DNA from: Jejuia algarum
GTDB lineage: Bacteria; Bacteroidota; Bacteroidia; Flavobacteriales; Flavobacteriaceae
DNA: 64,000 nucleotides
Assembly: GCA_947495775.1 (NCBI GenBank)
Contig: CANMAQ010000010.1
Coordinates: forward strand, 107,979-171,978
Reading direction: 5' to 3'
This document shows, in pieces, positions 17,149 through 25,477 of this stretch. The notes beneath the pieces were generated by a model that had not been told where the DNA came from, ran no database searches, and saw only the letters and a list, made by a program, of their open reading frames with translations. How positions within the stretch are numbered: position 1 is the first letter of the stretch; each line of letters starts with the position of its first letter. Position numbers and translations under genes: made by a program.

Positions 17149-19443
17149 CTATTTTAAATCAAAACGATCAAGATTCATCACCTTAGTCCATGCTGCTAAA
17201 AAGTCTTTTACAAATTTTTCTTTAGCATCGTTACTAGCGTAAACCTCTACCAGTGCTCTTAATTCAGAATTTGATCCAAAAATAAGATCGGCGCGGGTAG
17301 CTGTCCATTTTATTTCATTTGTATTTCTATCTCTACCTTCATACACTTCTTTTAACTCTGAAACCGCTTTCCATTCAACATTCATATCTAAAAGGTTTAC
17401 AAAAAAATCATTTGTTAATGCTTCTTTGTTTTTCGTAAAGACACCGCGAGAAGAGTTATCATAATTAGCATTTAAAACACGCATACCACCAACAAGAACT
17501 GTCATTTCAGGAACTGTTAAGGTAAGTAACTGCGCTTTATCAACTAATAACTCTTCCGTTGTTAAAGTATATTTTGTTTTTAAGTAATTACGAAATCCAT
17601 CTGCCATAGGCTCCAATACTGCCATGGAACCTACCTCTGTTTGTTCTTGAGACGCATCCATTCGTCCTGGAGTAAAAGAAGCGGCTATAGGATACCCGGC
17701 TTTTTTAGCCGCTTCTTCTACAGCAGCAGTACCTGCTAGTACAATCATATCTGCTATAGATATTTTTTTATCTCTTGATCTCGCATTAAAATCGGCTTGA
17801 ATCTCTTCTAATTTAGTAAGTACCTTATCTAATTGTTTAGGATTATTGACAGCCCAACTTCTTTGCGGTTCTAGTCTTATACGCGCACCATTAGCACCTC
17901 CTTTTCTATCTGAATTACGAAATGTAGATGCAGAAGCCCAAGACGTTGCTACTAATTCTCCTAGAGTCAAACCTGATTTCAAAATAATTGTTTTTAAATC
18001 AGCAATGTCTTTTTCATTTACCAATTTATGATCTAAAGCAGGTATTGGATCTTGCCATATAAAATCTTGTTTTGGTATCTCCGACCCTAAATATGTACTT
18101 TTGGGCCCCATATCTCTATGTGTTAACTTAAACCAAGCACGTGCAAATGCGGCATTAAACTCGTCTGCATTATCATAAAATCGTCGTGAAATTTTTTCAT
18201 AAGCAGGATCCATTCGTAAAGCAATATCTGTAACAAGCATCGTTGGCTTATGCTTTTTTTCTTTATCATAGGCATCTGGAAACAAAGCATGCGGTTTGCC
18301 TTTAGCCACAAATTGATGTGCGCCTCCTGGACTTTTCGTTAGTTCCCATTCATTTTCAAATAAACTCACAAAAAAACCATGACTCCATGTTGTTGGAGTC
18401 GCTGTCCAAATAACTTCTAACCCTGAAGTAATAGCATCTTTACCTTTTCCTGATTTATAGTCGCTTTTCCATCCTAAGCCTTGTTCTTCAATACTAGCGC
18501 CTTCTGGTGCAGCGCCTAAATGAGAACCATCTGCGGCACCATGTGTTTTACCTAATGTATGCCCTCCTGCTATTAACGCAACAGTTTCTTCGTCATTCAT
18601 TCCCATTCTACCAAAAGTTTCTCGAATATCTTTAGCTGCAAGAATTGGATCGGGATTACCATTAGGGCCTTCTGGATTAACATAAATAAGTCCCATTTGA
18701 ACAGCTGCTAAAGGTTTTTCCAATTCGCGATCTCCAGTATAACGCTCATCTTCTAACATTTCTTTTTCTTTCCCCCAATATACATTACTAGCGGGTTCCC
18801 AAACATCTTCTCGTCCACCTGCGAATCCTAGTGTTTTAAAGCCCATAGATTCAAACGCAACATTTCCTGTAAGTATCATTAAATCTGCCCACGAAATTTT
18901 ACTACCATATTTTTGCTTAATAGGCCATAACAATCGTCTTGCCTTATCTAAGTTTCCGTTATCTGGCCAACTATTAAGTGGCGCAAAACGTTGTTGGCCT
19001 TCTCTTGAGCCTCCTCGTCCGTCTCCTGTTCTATATGTTCCCGCACTATGCCACGCCATACGTATAAATAAGGGGCCATAATTACCATAATCTGCGGGCC
19101 ACCAATCTTGAGATTGCGTCATTAATTTTCGTAAGTCTAATTTTAACGCATCATAATCTAAGCTATTAAATGCTGTTTTATAATTAAATGCTTTTCCCAT
19201 AGGATTAGATGCTTTAGAATGCTGTCTAAGCACATTTAAATCAAGTTGATTAGGCCACCAATCTCTATTCGTTTTCCCATCATTACTTACATTAAGCCCT
19301 CCAGATTCTCCTTCAGAACTAAAACCAAAAGGACAACCTCCTTTAGAAGCGCCTGCTTTCTCTCCTTTGCTTTCATTCCCATGCCCACACCCTGCTAATA
19401 GTATAGTAAGACAAGTGATAAATACTAGTTTTTTCATTTTCAT
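17149..19443 (-). CDS. katG: Catalase-peroxidase, lipoprotein form
   Basis: A 764-residue bifunctional haem enzyme that destroys hydrogen peroxide. The distal haem site is in MAWHSAGTYRTGDGRGG (Arg, Trp, His) and the proximal His in GGHTLGKTHGA. The covalent Trp-Tyr-Met partners are visible as the Trp of AWHS, the Tyr of GLIYVNPEGPNG and the Met of GRMGMND. The C-terminal haem-less half is complete. Unusually it begins with a type II signal peptide ending LLAGC (Cys19) and a Gly/Ser/Lys-rich tether, so the enzyme should sit in the envelope instead of the cytosol. A consensus promoter and a 10-bp inverted repeat lie upstream; the gene is monocistronic. Confidence 0.96.
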   Translation of the reverse strand: MKMKKLVFITCLTILLAGCGHGNESKGEKAGASKGGCPFGFSSEGESGGLNVSNDGKTNRDWWPNQLDLNVLRQHSKASNPMGKAFNYKTAFNSLDYDALKLDLRKLMTQSQDWWPADYGNYGPLFIRMAWHSAGTYRTGDGRGGSREGQQRFAPLNSWPDNGNLDKARRLLWPIKQKYGSKISWADLMILTGNVAFESMGFKTLGFAGGREDVWEPASNVYWGKEKEMLEDERYTGDRELEKPLAAVQMGLIYVNPEGPNGNPDPILAAKDIRETFGRMGMNDEETVALIAGGHTLGKTHGAADGSHLGAAPEGASIEEQGLGWKSDYKSGKGKDAITSGLEVIWTATPTTWSHGFFVSLFENEWELTKSPGGAHQFVAKGKPHALFPDAYDKEKKHKPTMLVTDIALRMDPAYEKISRRFYDNADEFNAAFARAWFKLTHRDMGPKSTYLGSEIPKQDFIWQDPIPALDHKLVNEKDIADLKTIILKSGLTLGELVATSWASASTFRNSDRKGGANGARIRLEPQRSWAVNNPKQLDKVLTKLEEIQADFNARSRDKKISIADMIVLAGTAAVEEAAKKAGYPIAASFTPGRMDASQEQTEVGSMAVLEPMADGFRNYLKTKYTLTTEELLVDKAQLLTLTVPEMTVLVGGMRVLNANYDNSSRGVFTKNKEALTNDFFVNLLDMNVEWKAVSELKEVYEGRDRNTNEIKWTATRADLIFGSNSELRALVEVYASNDAKEKFVKDFLAAWTKVMNLDRFDLK

Positions 19444-19462
19444 TTTTTTTAAATTAACAGCC

Positions 19463-19491
19463 CAAAACTAGATGTAATTATTTACATACAA
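19463..19491 (-). promoter_or_regulatory. katG promoter
   Basis: On the minus strand, TTG (complement of 19489-19491) is followed after 18 nt by TAGTTTTG (complement of 19463-19470), an exact TAnnTTTG match at standard spacing. It lies 20 bp before the start codon. Confidence 0.75.
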
Positions 19492-19529
19492 TGAGAAATA
19501 ACACTTATCCATTTTATATTCATATAAAC

Positions 19530-19563
19530 AAAATCTATTATTTATAAAAAAACAATAGATTTT
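19530..19563. promoter_or_regulatory. Inverted repeat upstream of katG promoter
   Basis: AAAATCTATT (19530-19539) is repeated inverted at 19554-19563, 14 nt apart and about 40 bp upstream of the -33 element. Its position fits a site for a peroxide-responsive regulator (OxyR or PerR type), which is inference. Confidence 0.45.
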
Positions 19564-19770
19564 ATTGTTTTAAACAACACCATTTCATAACCATATTGTA
19601 TTAATTTTTAAACCACTAACCTGTCTAAGGTTTTATAATCTTGTTCAAAAAAATGAATTCGCCTAAGATTCATTTTTAAGCTATTCCCCTCTGTTAATTT
19701 GAAATATTCTTGTTTTACAGGCCTAAGAAAAGAATGGTTTTGGGGTTCGAAACTAAAATGCTTAAATATA

Positions 19771-19795
19771 AAAAACCACAACATCGCTGTTGTGG
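19771..19795 (-). terminator. Terminator of the DUF427-msrA-like-osmC operon
   Basis: CCACAACA (19776-19783) pairs with TGTTGTGG (19788-19795) around TCGC, followed on the minus strand by TTTTT. The stem is almost the same sequence as the katG terminator. Confidence 0.75.
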
Positions 19796-19930
19796 CTTAT
19801 CATTTAATAGTTTACAGGCTGCAAAGTCTGCACGCGCCTTTAATTTAATAAATTAGTACCTCCTAAAGAAGCTGTATTGTAACACTGTATTACAACAGTT
19901 CAAAAGTTATACCACTAAAGTCTTTTGCGA

Positions 19931-21151
19931 CTACGCTACAATCTCAGTTTCAATCACTGTATCTGAAATCAATGTACGGTGTACAGGACATTTAGAGGCG
20001 ATCTCTTTTAACCTTTGTTGCTGTGTATCATCCAGGTCACCTACAAACTTCAAGCGCTTTTGCAAATGGTCTATTTTTTGAGAAACGCCAGTAGCCTCCT
20101 GTAAATCGGTACTGTGTTTTTTAGAATAGGTAATGTATACAAACACCTCTTTAAGGTCCCATTTTTTACGTTGTGCGTACATTTTAAGCGTCATTGCTGT
20201 ACAAGCAGCCAATCCTGCACTTAAAAAATCGTAGGGTGAAGGACCAAAATCATCCCCACCAATACTATCCGGTTCATCTGCAATAAATGTATGGTTTTTG
20301 GTTTGCATGGTAGTGGTAAATTTATCTTCCACCAAATTAAGGTGTCCTACCAACTGTTCCCCTTTAACGTCTAACATAGCACTGGGTTTGGCTTCGAAAT
20401 AACGCGCCACCCAGGTGCCTATAACATTACCAACGTATTGGCTATCTTTAGCATTAGACAACAGGTGGTCTGCATTGTCTAAACTCACAAAACTTTTAGG
20501 GTGTTTGGCATTATGATACAAATCATGTGCATTGTCTATGCCCACAATACGATCAAAAGGTGCGTGCATAATCAACAAAGGCTTTCGCAAATTTTTGGTG
20601 ATAGCCTGCAGGTCAACCTTTTCAAAATCTTCCACAAAATCTTTATCTATTTTAAACGGTCTGCCACCAATATTCACCTCAACAGCCCCTTTTTGTTTCA
20701 CCTCTTCAATACCATGAGAAAATAAGTGGGTAACATGGCTTACTGTAGCTGGCGCACCTACTGTGGCTACGGCCTTGATGTTATCCAGTCGCGATGCGGC
20801 AACAATAACTGCAGCCCCACCTAATGAGTGCCCAACCAGTAATTCTGGTGTCCCATAATGTTTTGTGATGTACGCATTTACTGCGATTAGATCTTCTACA
20901 TTAGCCGAAAAATAGCTGTCTGCAAATTCGCCTTCACTTCTGCCTAAGCCTGTAAAATCAAAGCGCACGACACCAAAACCATGAGCCGTTAATGCTCTGC
21001 TGATATTTCTAACGGCAGACAAATTACTTGTACAGGTAAAACAGTGGGCAAAAATGGCGAAATAATGGGGTTTCTGATTGGCTGGCAATTCCAAATGTGC
21101 TTGTAATTGGTAACCTTTGGCGTTGGGGATACTAAGTTTTATGCGATTCAT
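19931..21151 (-). CDS. Alpha/beta hydrolase-OsmC fusion protein
   Basis: A 406-residue two-domain protein. Residues 1-255 are an alpha/beta hydrolase with the nucleophile elbow GHSLGG, the acidic residue in HAPFDRIVG and the catalytic His in DNADHLL. Residues 270-406 are an OsmC/Ohr domain (GPSPYDFLSAGLAACTAMTL with its redox Cys, and KCPVHRTL with the second Cys). OsmC domains reduce organic hydroperoxides with two cysteines. This fusion is known in proteobacteria and Bacteroidota; its substrate is not established. It overlaps the upstream msrA-like gene by 20 bp, so the two are translationally coupled in a probable peroxide or sulfoxide repair operon. Confidence 0.9.
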   Translation of the reverse strand: MNRIKLSIPNAKGYQLQAHLELPANQKPHYFAIFAHCFTCTSNLSAVRNISRALTAHGFGVVRFDFTGLGRSEGEFADSYFSANVEDLIAVNAYITKHYGTPELLVGHSLGGAAVIVAASRLDNIKAVATVGAPATVSHVTHLFSHGIEEVKQKGAVEVNIGGRPFKIDKDFVEDFEKVDLQAITKNLRKPLLIMHAPFDRIVGIDNAHDLYHNAKHPKSFVSLDNADHLLSNAKDSQYVGNVIGTWVARYFEAKPSAMLDVKGEQLVGHLNLVEDKFTTTMQTKNHTFIADEPDSIGGDDFGPSPYDFLSAGLAACTAMTLKMYAQRKKWDLKEVFVYITYSKKHSTDLQEATGVSQKIDHLQKRLKFVGDLDDTQQQRLKEIASKCPVHRTLISDTVIETEIVA

Positions 21152-21656
21152 CTTGTAAATATTTTAAAGTCGTCGTTTTTGTATGTTTTGAAAATTGTTC
21201 TAAAAGAAGGTTTAATTTTGGGGTAATAAAGCGTTCACAGAAAGGCTTTTTAGGATCATTATAGTAATAATTCTGAAGGGCGTCCCGAGAAGCCTTAAAG
21301 GCTTTAAACGGCATCACTTTAGTAATTATAGGCAACGCAAACTGTGCTTGTAATTCTTGTAAAATGCGCAGTGCTTCTTGGTGTTGCATTTCAGAATAAG
21401 TATAAATCGCAGAGCGGTACTTGGAACGCATGCTATGGTTTGAAGTGCTCTTATGGGTTTGCAAATGCACATCGATAAGCACTTCTAAAGGAAGCGCCTT
21501 TGGATTAAAATGCACAATGACGGCTTCTGAAAATCTGGTATGTTCTGCGTTTGATGCCACATAACCTTGCGCCACCTCCGTCACACCTTTTAAAGATTGA
21601 AATACAGCCTCTGTACACCAGTGGCATCCGCCGCCTAATGCTATTTTATCCAACAA
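21132..21656 (-). CDS. MsrA-like peptide-methionine (S)-S-oxide reductase
   Basis: A 174-residue protein of the MsrA family, which reduces methionine S-sulfoxide. It has the catalytic motif as GGGCHWCTEAVFQSLKGV; the usual Phe after the first Cys is His here. Other marks are the GYVASN turn, YRSAIYTY, and the C-terminal CERFITPKL. The protein diverges clearly from the second msrA in the window (46924-47463) and may have a different substrate. It overlaps the start of the DUF427 gene's 3' end (11 bp) and the hydrolase-OsmC gene (20 bp), so all three form one tight operon. Confidence 0.85.
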   Translation of the reverse strand: MLDKIALGGGCHWCTEAVFQSLKGVTEVAQGYVASNAEHTRFSEAVIVHFNPKALPLEVLIDVHLQTHKSTSNHSMRSKYRSAIYTYSEMQHQEALRILQELQAQFALPIITKVMPFKAFKASRDALQNYYYNDPKKPFCERFITPKLNLLLEQFSKHTKTTTLKYLQDESHKT

Positions 21657-21927
21657 TGCTCACGCCTTTCCAAAATGCAACACGTCCTTTTATGCCCTTT
21701 GCCAAATCGGATACCTCTGGATAATACCAAGCAGCATCCTTATTTTCCTTTCCATCTACCGCTATAGTATAGTAAGATGCTTCTCCTTTCCAGGGACAAG
21801 TTGTGTGCGTCTCGCTTGGTTTAAAAAAAGCTTTATGGATACTTTCTGCTGGAAAATAATGGTTATTCTCTATAACTATTGTGTCGTTGCTCTCGGCTAA
21901 AATTTGATCATTCCAAATGGCTTTCAT
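21646..21927 (-). CDS. DUF427 domain protein
   Basis: A 93-residue protein matching the DUF427 family: MKAIWNDQILAESNDTIVIE, NHYFPAESI, TTCPWKGEASYY and the YYPEVSDLAKGIKGRVAFW ending. The function of the family is unknown; the conserved TxCPWKGxAxYY motif suggests a small-molecule or redox site. First gene of the leftward operon with the MsrA-like and hydrolase-OsmC genes, which argues for a role in oxidative-damage handling. Confidence 0.88.
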   Translation of the reverse strand: MKAIWNDQILAESNDTIVIENNHYFPAESIHKAFFKPSETHTTCPWKGEASYYTIAVDGKENKDAAWYYPEVSDLAKGIKGRVAFWKGVSIVG

Positions 21928-22416
21928 AGTGTTTTGTTGTTATAAGTGGTACGTTTAAAATGCACTTTCATCATTAAAATAATGAAGATACGGCTTCTTA
22001 GTCCGCTTTTCATCGCAAACCTAACTTCGTTTCTTAGATCAAAACATACGATTCGTCGTACCCCGTTGCAAACCGCTCGCTCAAACCCAGCTCAAAACCG
22101 CTTCTTTTCACCCAAAGCCTCATTGTCATGCCTTTACAATTTAAAAAAAATCAACTTTTTATCAACACGAAAACGTTTAAGTAACTTTTTAGACGCTCAT
22201 AATTAATTATTTCGCAATAAATTAGTAAAAAACTAATGTGAAATTCATTTATAGAGCATAAAAAATAGTGATCACACAAAAAAACAACTTAACATTAAAA
22301 TACCGAAATGCTTTAAAGCAAAGCAGTTCCAAAGACATGCTCTATATACACTTGCGCATTAGCATAAACACGAATACAGTGCACCAACTTTATTAACCTT
22401 TTAAAAACCACCACTA
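21928..22416. other. 489-bp divergent intergenic region
   Basis: Separates the redox operon from the first amylase gene. It holds the LacI-type operator at 22168-22181. No gene seen, and no full TAnnTTTG match close to the amylase. Confidence 0.55.
22168..22181 (+). promoter_or_regulatory. LacI-family operator upstream of amylase
   Basis: CGAAAACGTTTAAG is the palindrome of the susC operator with a degraded right half. It shares the longer context TCAACACGAAAACGTTT with the site at 35015-35028, so the same regulator probably binds both. Confidence 0.6.
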
Positions 22417-24708
22417 ATGAAAAAACTAACATTCAAACAATTGGTATTGGGATTCCTTATTTGCATCCCTCTACTCACCATCCAGGCGCAAGACGAAGAC
22501 GTCATGTTTCAAGCTTTCGACTGGAATGTACAAAACCAACCTGCAGGACAAACATGGTACAATGTCGTCACCTCTGCAAGAGCTGCTATTAATGACGCTG
22601 GTATCGATGTGATATGGATGCCACCTCCAAGCAACTCAGCAGCGCCACAGGGGTATTTACCTAGAGAATTATACGATGTAAACAGTGCTTACGGAACCGA
22701 ACTACAGCTCCGCAATCTAATCAATCAATTTCATGCGCTAGACATTAGGGTCCTTAGTGATATTGTAATCAACCACAGGGTAGGCTCCTTAGATGCTGTA
22801 AATTTCACAAATCCTGATTGGCCTACGTTCTACATTGTTGCCGATGACGAGGGTAATAATTTTATAGAGCCCGATGTGCCTTTCAGTATCAACAACGATT
22901 TTTTCCCTGGCTCTAGCCTAAAAGCAGATGGCTCTAATGGGGGATTTGGCGCGGCCAGAGATTTAGACCATGAGAACCCTGCCGTTCGTGCAGAAATCAT
23001 CAGATGGATGCGCTTTTTAAGGGATGATATTGGTTTTGATGGTTGGCGTTATGATTTCGTGCATGGCTACAACCCTAGATTTAATAAGGAGTACAACGAT
23101 GCGACAAACCCCTATTTTGCTGTTGGCGAATTATTAGAGAGCAGCAGAGTACAGACGAATAATTTTGTAAATGCGACGCAACAATCGTCTTCTGCATTCG
23201 ATTTTAACACTAAAGTAAGCTTACAAAATGCCATTCGCGCCAATAACTTATCGTTTCTAAGAGATTTTGAAGGCAGACCGTCTGGAATGATTGGCATCAA
23301 CCCTTCTAAATCGGTTACCTTTTTAGACAATCATGACACCGGACTTGCGCAGCAATGTTGCGGCTCTAATTTTGTTTTTCCTGGAGGCGAAACCAACCTT
23401 AGAAAAGGGTATGCTTACATCTTAACACACCCTGGAAATCCTATGGTCTTCTGGACACATTTCTTCGACGGCGGTTCTGGTGTACAAAATGCTATTAAAG
23501 ATTTAATCGCCATTAGAAAAAGTGTTCGCGTTTTTGCAGGGTCTTCAATTAATATCGCAGAAGCACGTAACGATTTATATGCGGCCTATATTGATGGCCG
23601 TTCGGGAACCCTAGCTATGAAACTAGGATCTGGAAACTGGGCTCCAGAAGGCACAGGTTGGGTTTTACGCACTTCGGGTACCGATTATGCCGTATGGTCT
23701 AATGGCGGCAACAATGATGACGATAACGACGATGATGACGACACAACAGATACTGTTGCACCTTACACGGTAAATGTATTTAGGCCGAACGGATGGAATA
23801 GCAATTTAAATGTTTATTTCTATGATGCTGCTGCTAACCGCACATTACCCGGGACTCAAGATTGGCCAGGAAACGCAATGACTAGACGTGCTGGCACAGA
23901 TTGGTACACCTTTACATTAACACCTCCAGACGGTGTTGCTGCGGCTAATTTAAGGGTTATTTTTAACGATGGCACCAGACAAACAGATGATTTATCTAGA
24001 AGTACCGACGGTTGGTATCGCAATGGCGCATGGTCGGATTCTTGTCCTTCAGATTGTCCTGACACCTCTTCAAACGCTACGGTTACGTTTAATTTTAGAA
24101 CACCTAGCAACTGGGGAAATACAGTGAACTTATACCTGTTTAATAGAACTACAAACAGCACCTTATCTGGCACTTCAGATTGGCCAGGATCTGCAATGGT
24201 AAATCTATCTGGCACATCATGGTACCGCAGAACGTTTACCGTTCCAAACGGTGTTTCTCCTAATGCTATAGGCGTTGTATTTAATAACGGCAACCAACAG
24301 CAGACCATAGATTTAACACGCGGCACAGATGGGTGGTTTACCGTTACAGGTTCTAATTCTGGACAAGCTACTGGCGTTTGGAATACGACCTGCCCTTCTG
24401 GATGTCCTGCATCTGGCAAACAGGCTTCTGAAAAAGAATTTTCTAATGCTGTAAAAGCAATACTTTCTCCAGTGCCGATGAAAGACAATGCAACTTTAAC
24501 CTTAACGACTTATGAAGATGGTCTCCTAGATGTAAGTGTATCAAACATCCTTGGCCAAACCAAAACCCTTTACAAAAGCAATGCTAAAGCGGGGCAAATA
24601 AGCCTCTCGATTAATGGCAGTCAAATTGGTGGCCCTGGCCTTTATTTTATAAGCATTCGCCTTAATGGCAAACGCTTACAGCAGCCCCTAAAAATGATTA
24701 AAGACTAA
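22417..24708 (+). CDS. Secreted alpha-amylase (GH13) with two starch-binding modules and T9SS domain
   Basis: A 763-residue enzyme that hydrolyses internal alpha-1,4 bonds of starch outside the cell. The signal peptide ends near TIQAQ. The GH13 barrel (about 25-430) shows VLSDIVINHRV, the nucleophile Asp in GWRYDFVHG, the acid/base Glu in AVGELLES and the third Asp in FLDNHDTG. An Asp-rich linker (near residue 430-445) leads to two similar modules of about 100 residues (NVFRPNGWNSNLNVYFYD and FNFRTPSNWGNTVNLYLFN, each ending in a CPSxCP motif), which look like CBM26-type starch-binding domains. The C-terminal 80 residues are a T9SS sorting domain. A LacI operator lies upstream. Confidence 0.93.
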   Translation: MKKLTFKQLVLGFLICIPLLTIQAQDEDVMFQAFDWNVQNQPAGQTWYNVVTSARAAINDAGIDVIWMPPPSNSAAPQGYLPRELYDVNSAYGTELQLRNLINQFHALDIRVLSDIVINHRVGSLDAVNFTNPDWPTFYIVADDEGNNFIEPDVPFSINNDFFPGSSLKADGSNGGFGAARDLDHENPAVRAEIIRWMRFLRDDIGFDGWRYDFVHGYNPRFNKEYNDATNPYFAVGELLESSRVQTNNFVNATQQSSSAFDFNTKVSLQNAIRANNLSFLRDFEGRPSGMIGINPSKSVTFLDNHDTGLAQQCCGSNFVFPGGETNLRKGYAYILTHPGNPMVFWTHFFDGGSGVQNAIKDLIAIRKSVRVFAGSSINIAEARNDLYAAYIDGRSGTLAMKLGSGNWAPEGTGWVLRTSGTDYAVWSNGGNNDDDNDDDDDTTDTVAPYTVNVFRPNGWNSNLNVYFYDAAANRTLPGTQDWPGNAMTRRAGTDWYTFTLTPPDGVAAANLRVIFNDGTRQTDDLSRSTDGWYRNGAWSDSCPSDCPDTSSNATVTFNFRTPSNWGNTVNLYLFNRTTNSTLSGTSDWPGSAMVNLSGTSWYRRTFTVPNGVSPNAIGVVFNNGNQQQTIDLTRGTDGWFTVTGSNSGQATGVWNTTCPSGCPASGKQASEKEFSNAVKAILSPVPMKDNATLTLTTYEDGLLDVSVSNILGQTKTLYKSNAKAGQISLSINGSQIGGPGLYFISIRLNGKRLQQPLKMIKD

Positions 24709-24757
24709 CAGCCAATCGTATGTTTTAAATTTATTAATGTGACACTATAAGAAGAGG

Positions 24758-24791
24758 TCGTCTAAAAAGTAATTTTTAGGCGATTTCTTTT
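24758..24791 (+). terminator. Terminator of secreted amylase gene
   Basis: An 11-bp stem with one G-T pair (24758-24768 with 24773-24783) is followed by a long T run. Confidence 0.85.
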
Positions 24792-25401
24792 TTTTTATAC
24801 ATCTTATGTTATTGTCCAAATTCGATCTTATCAAGGTATACGTTTAAAGGCCTTAAAGTTGTTTTAACTGGATGGTGAATTTGGTATAAAATCGTCATAA
24901 CTGGAAAGGAGAAGACTTAATTGTGACGGCGTATTGGTCTTCCAGACGGGTGGTATTTTCATGGCTTTAAGATTATAAATCTTCAATCCTATTCTGAGTT
25001 GTAGCCCTCTATTTCTTACCAAATGCCTTACCTTTTAACCCTGTCCTTACAGTCAATACTAAGCGCTTCAAACACAGAATAAAAATGTACTATTTAACGT
25101 TGCTCTACAGCACTACGGTGCCTTTAAAATTTATACTAATGTAGTATTTGAAGTCGTAATTTCCAGCACCAAATTTTGGAGGCAACACGCAAAGAACAAA
25201 GACGTCCCCTAAGGTTTTTTAAGCCAATTTTTTATACCAAACATAAAGACCTTGCTAAAGGCCGTGATGCTATTTCACTACTCTAACGCATTGCTGTTTG
25301 CCTTAATCGTGTTTGAAATTGCGTGATAAAACAGAAGACTAGACGGTTACAATAGCGTAGACTTTATGGCAATTTGAGACCTGCATTTTGGCACAAACGC
25401 A

Positions 25402-25438
25402 AAGAATAGGTCAACCATTTGTAATAGCACCTATTCTT
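25402..25438 (-). terminator. Probable terminator of the maltodextrin operon
   Basis: A perfect 10-bp stem (25402-25411 with 25429-25438) with a 17-nt loop and a modest T-rich tail leftward. It lies 40 bp past the stop of the last gene. Confidence 0.6.
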
Positions 25439-25477
25439 CTCGTTTTGTTCTTAGGGAACTTGTAGCTTATTAGCGCT

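Larger units (their letters stand above)
19444..19930. other. 487-bp intergenic region
   Basis: Holds the katG promoter and operator candidate, and at 19771-19795 the terminator of the leftward redox operon. No gene seen. Confidence 0.6.
24709..25477. other. 769-bp gap between convergent amylase genes
   Basis: Terminators lie at each end (24758-24791 rightward, 25402-25438 leftward). Between them I see no open frame with coding character and no recognisable remnant. Confidence 0.6.

Noticed and set aside
16977..17186. 69-codon open frame before katG's end
   Set aside because: It runs through the katG terminator and overlaps katG's 3' end.
23856..24488. 210-codon open frame antisense to the secreted amylase
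   Set aside because: No known motif, and the sense strand holds well-formed starch-binding modules and a sorting domain.
24800..25390. Decayed transposase between the convergent amylase genes
   Set aside because: I looked for conserved transposase words in all frames and saw none, nor terminal repeats.
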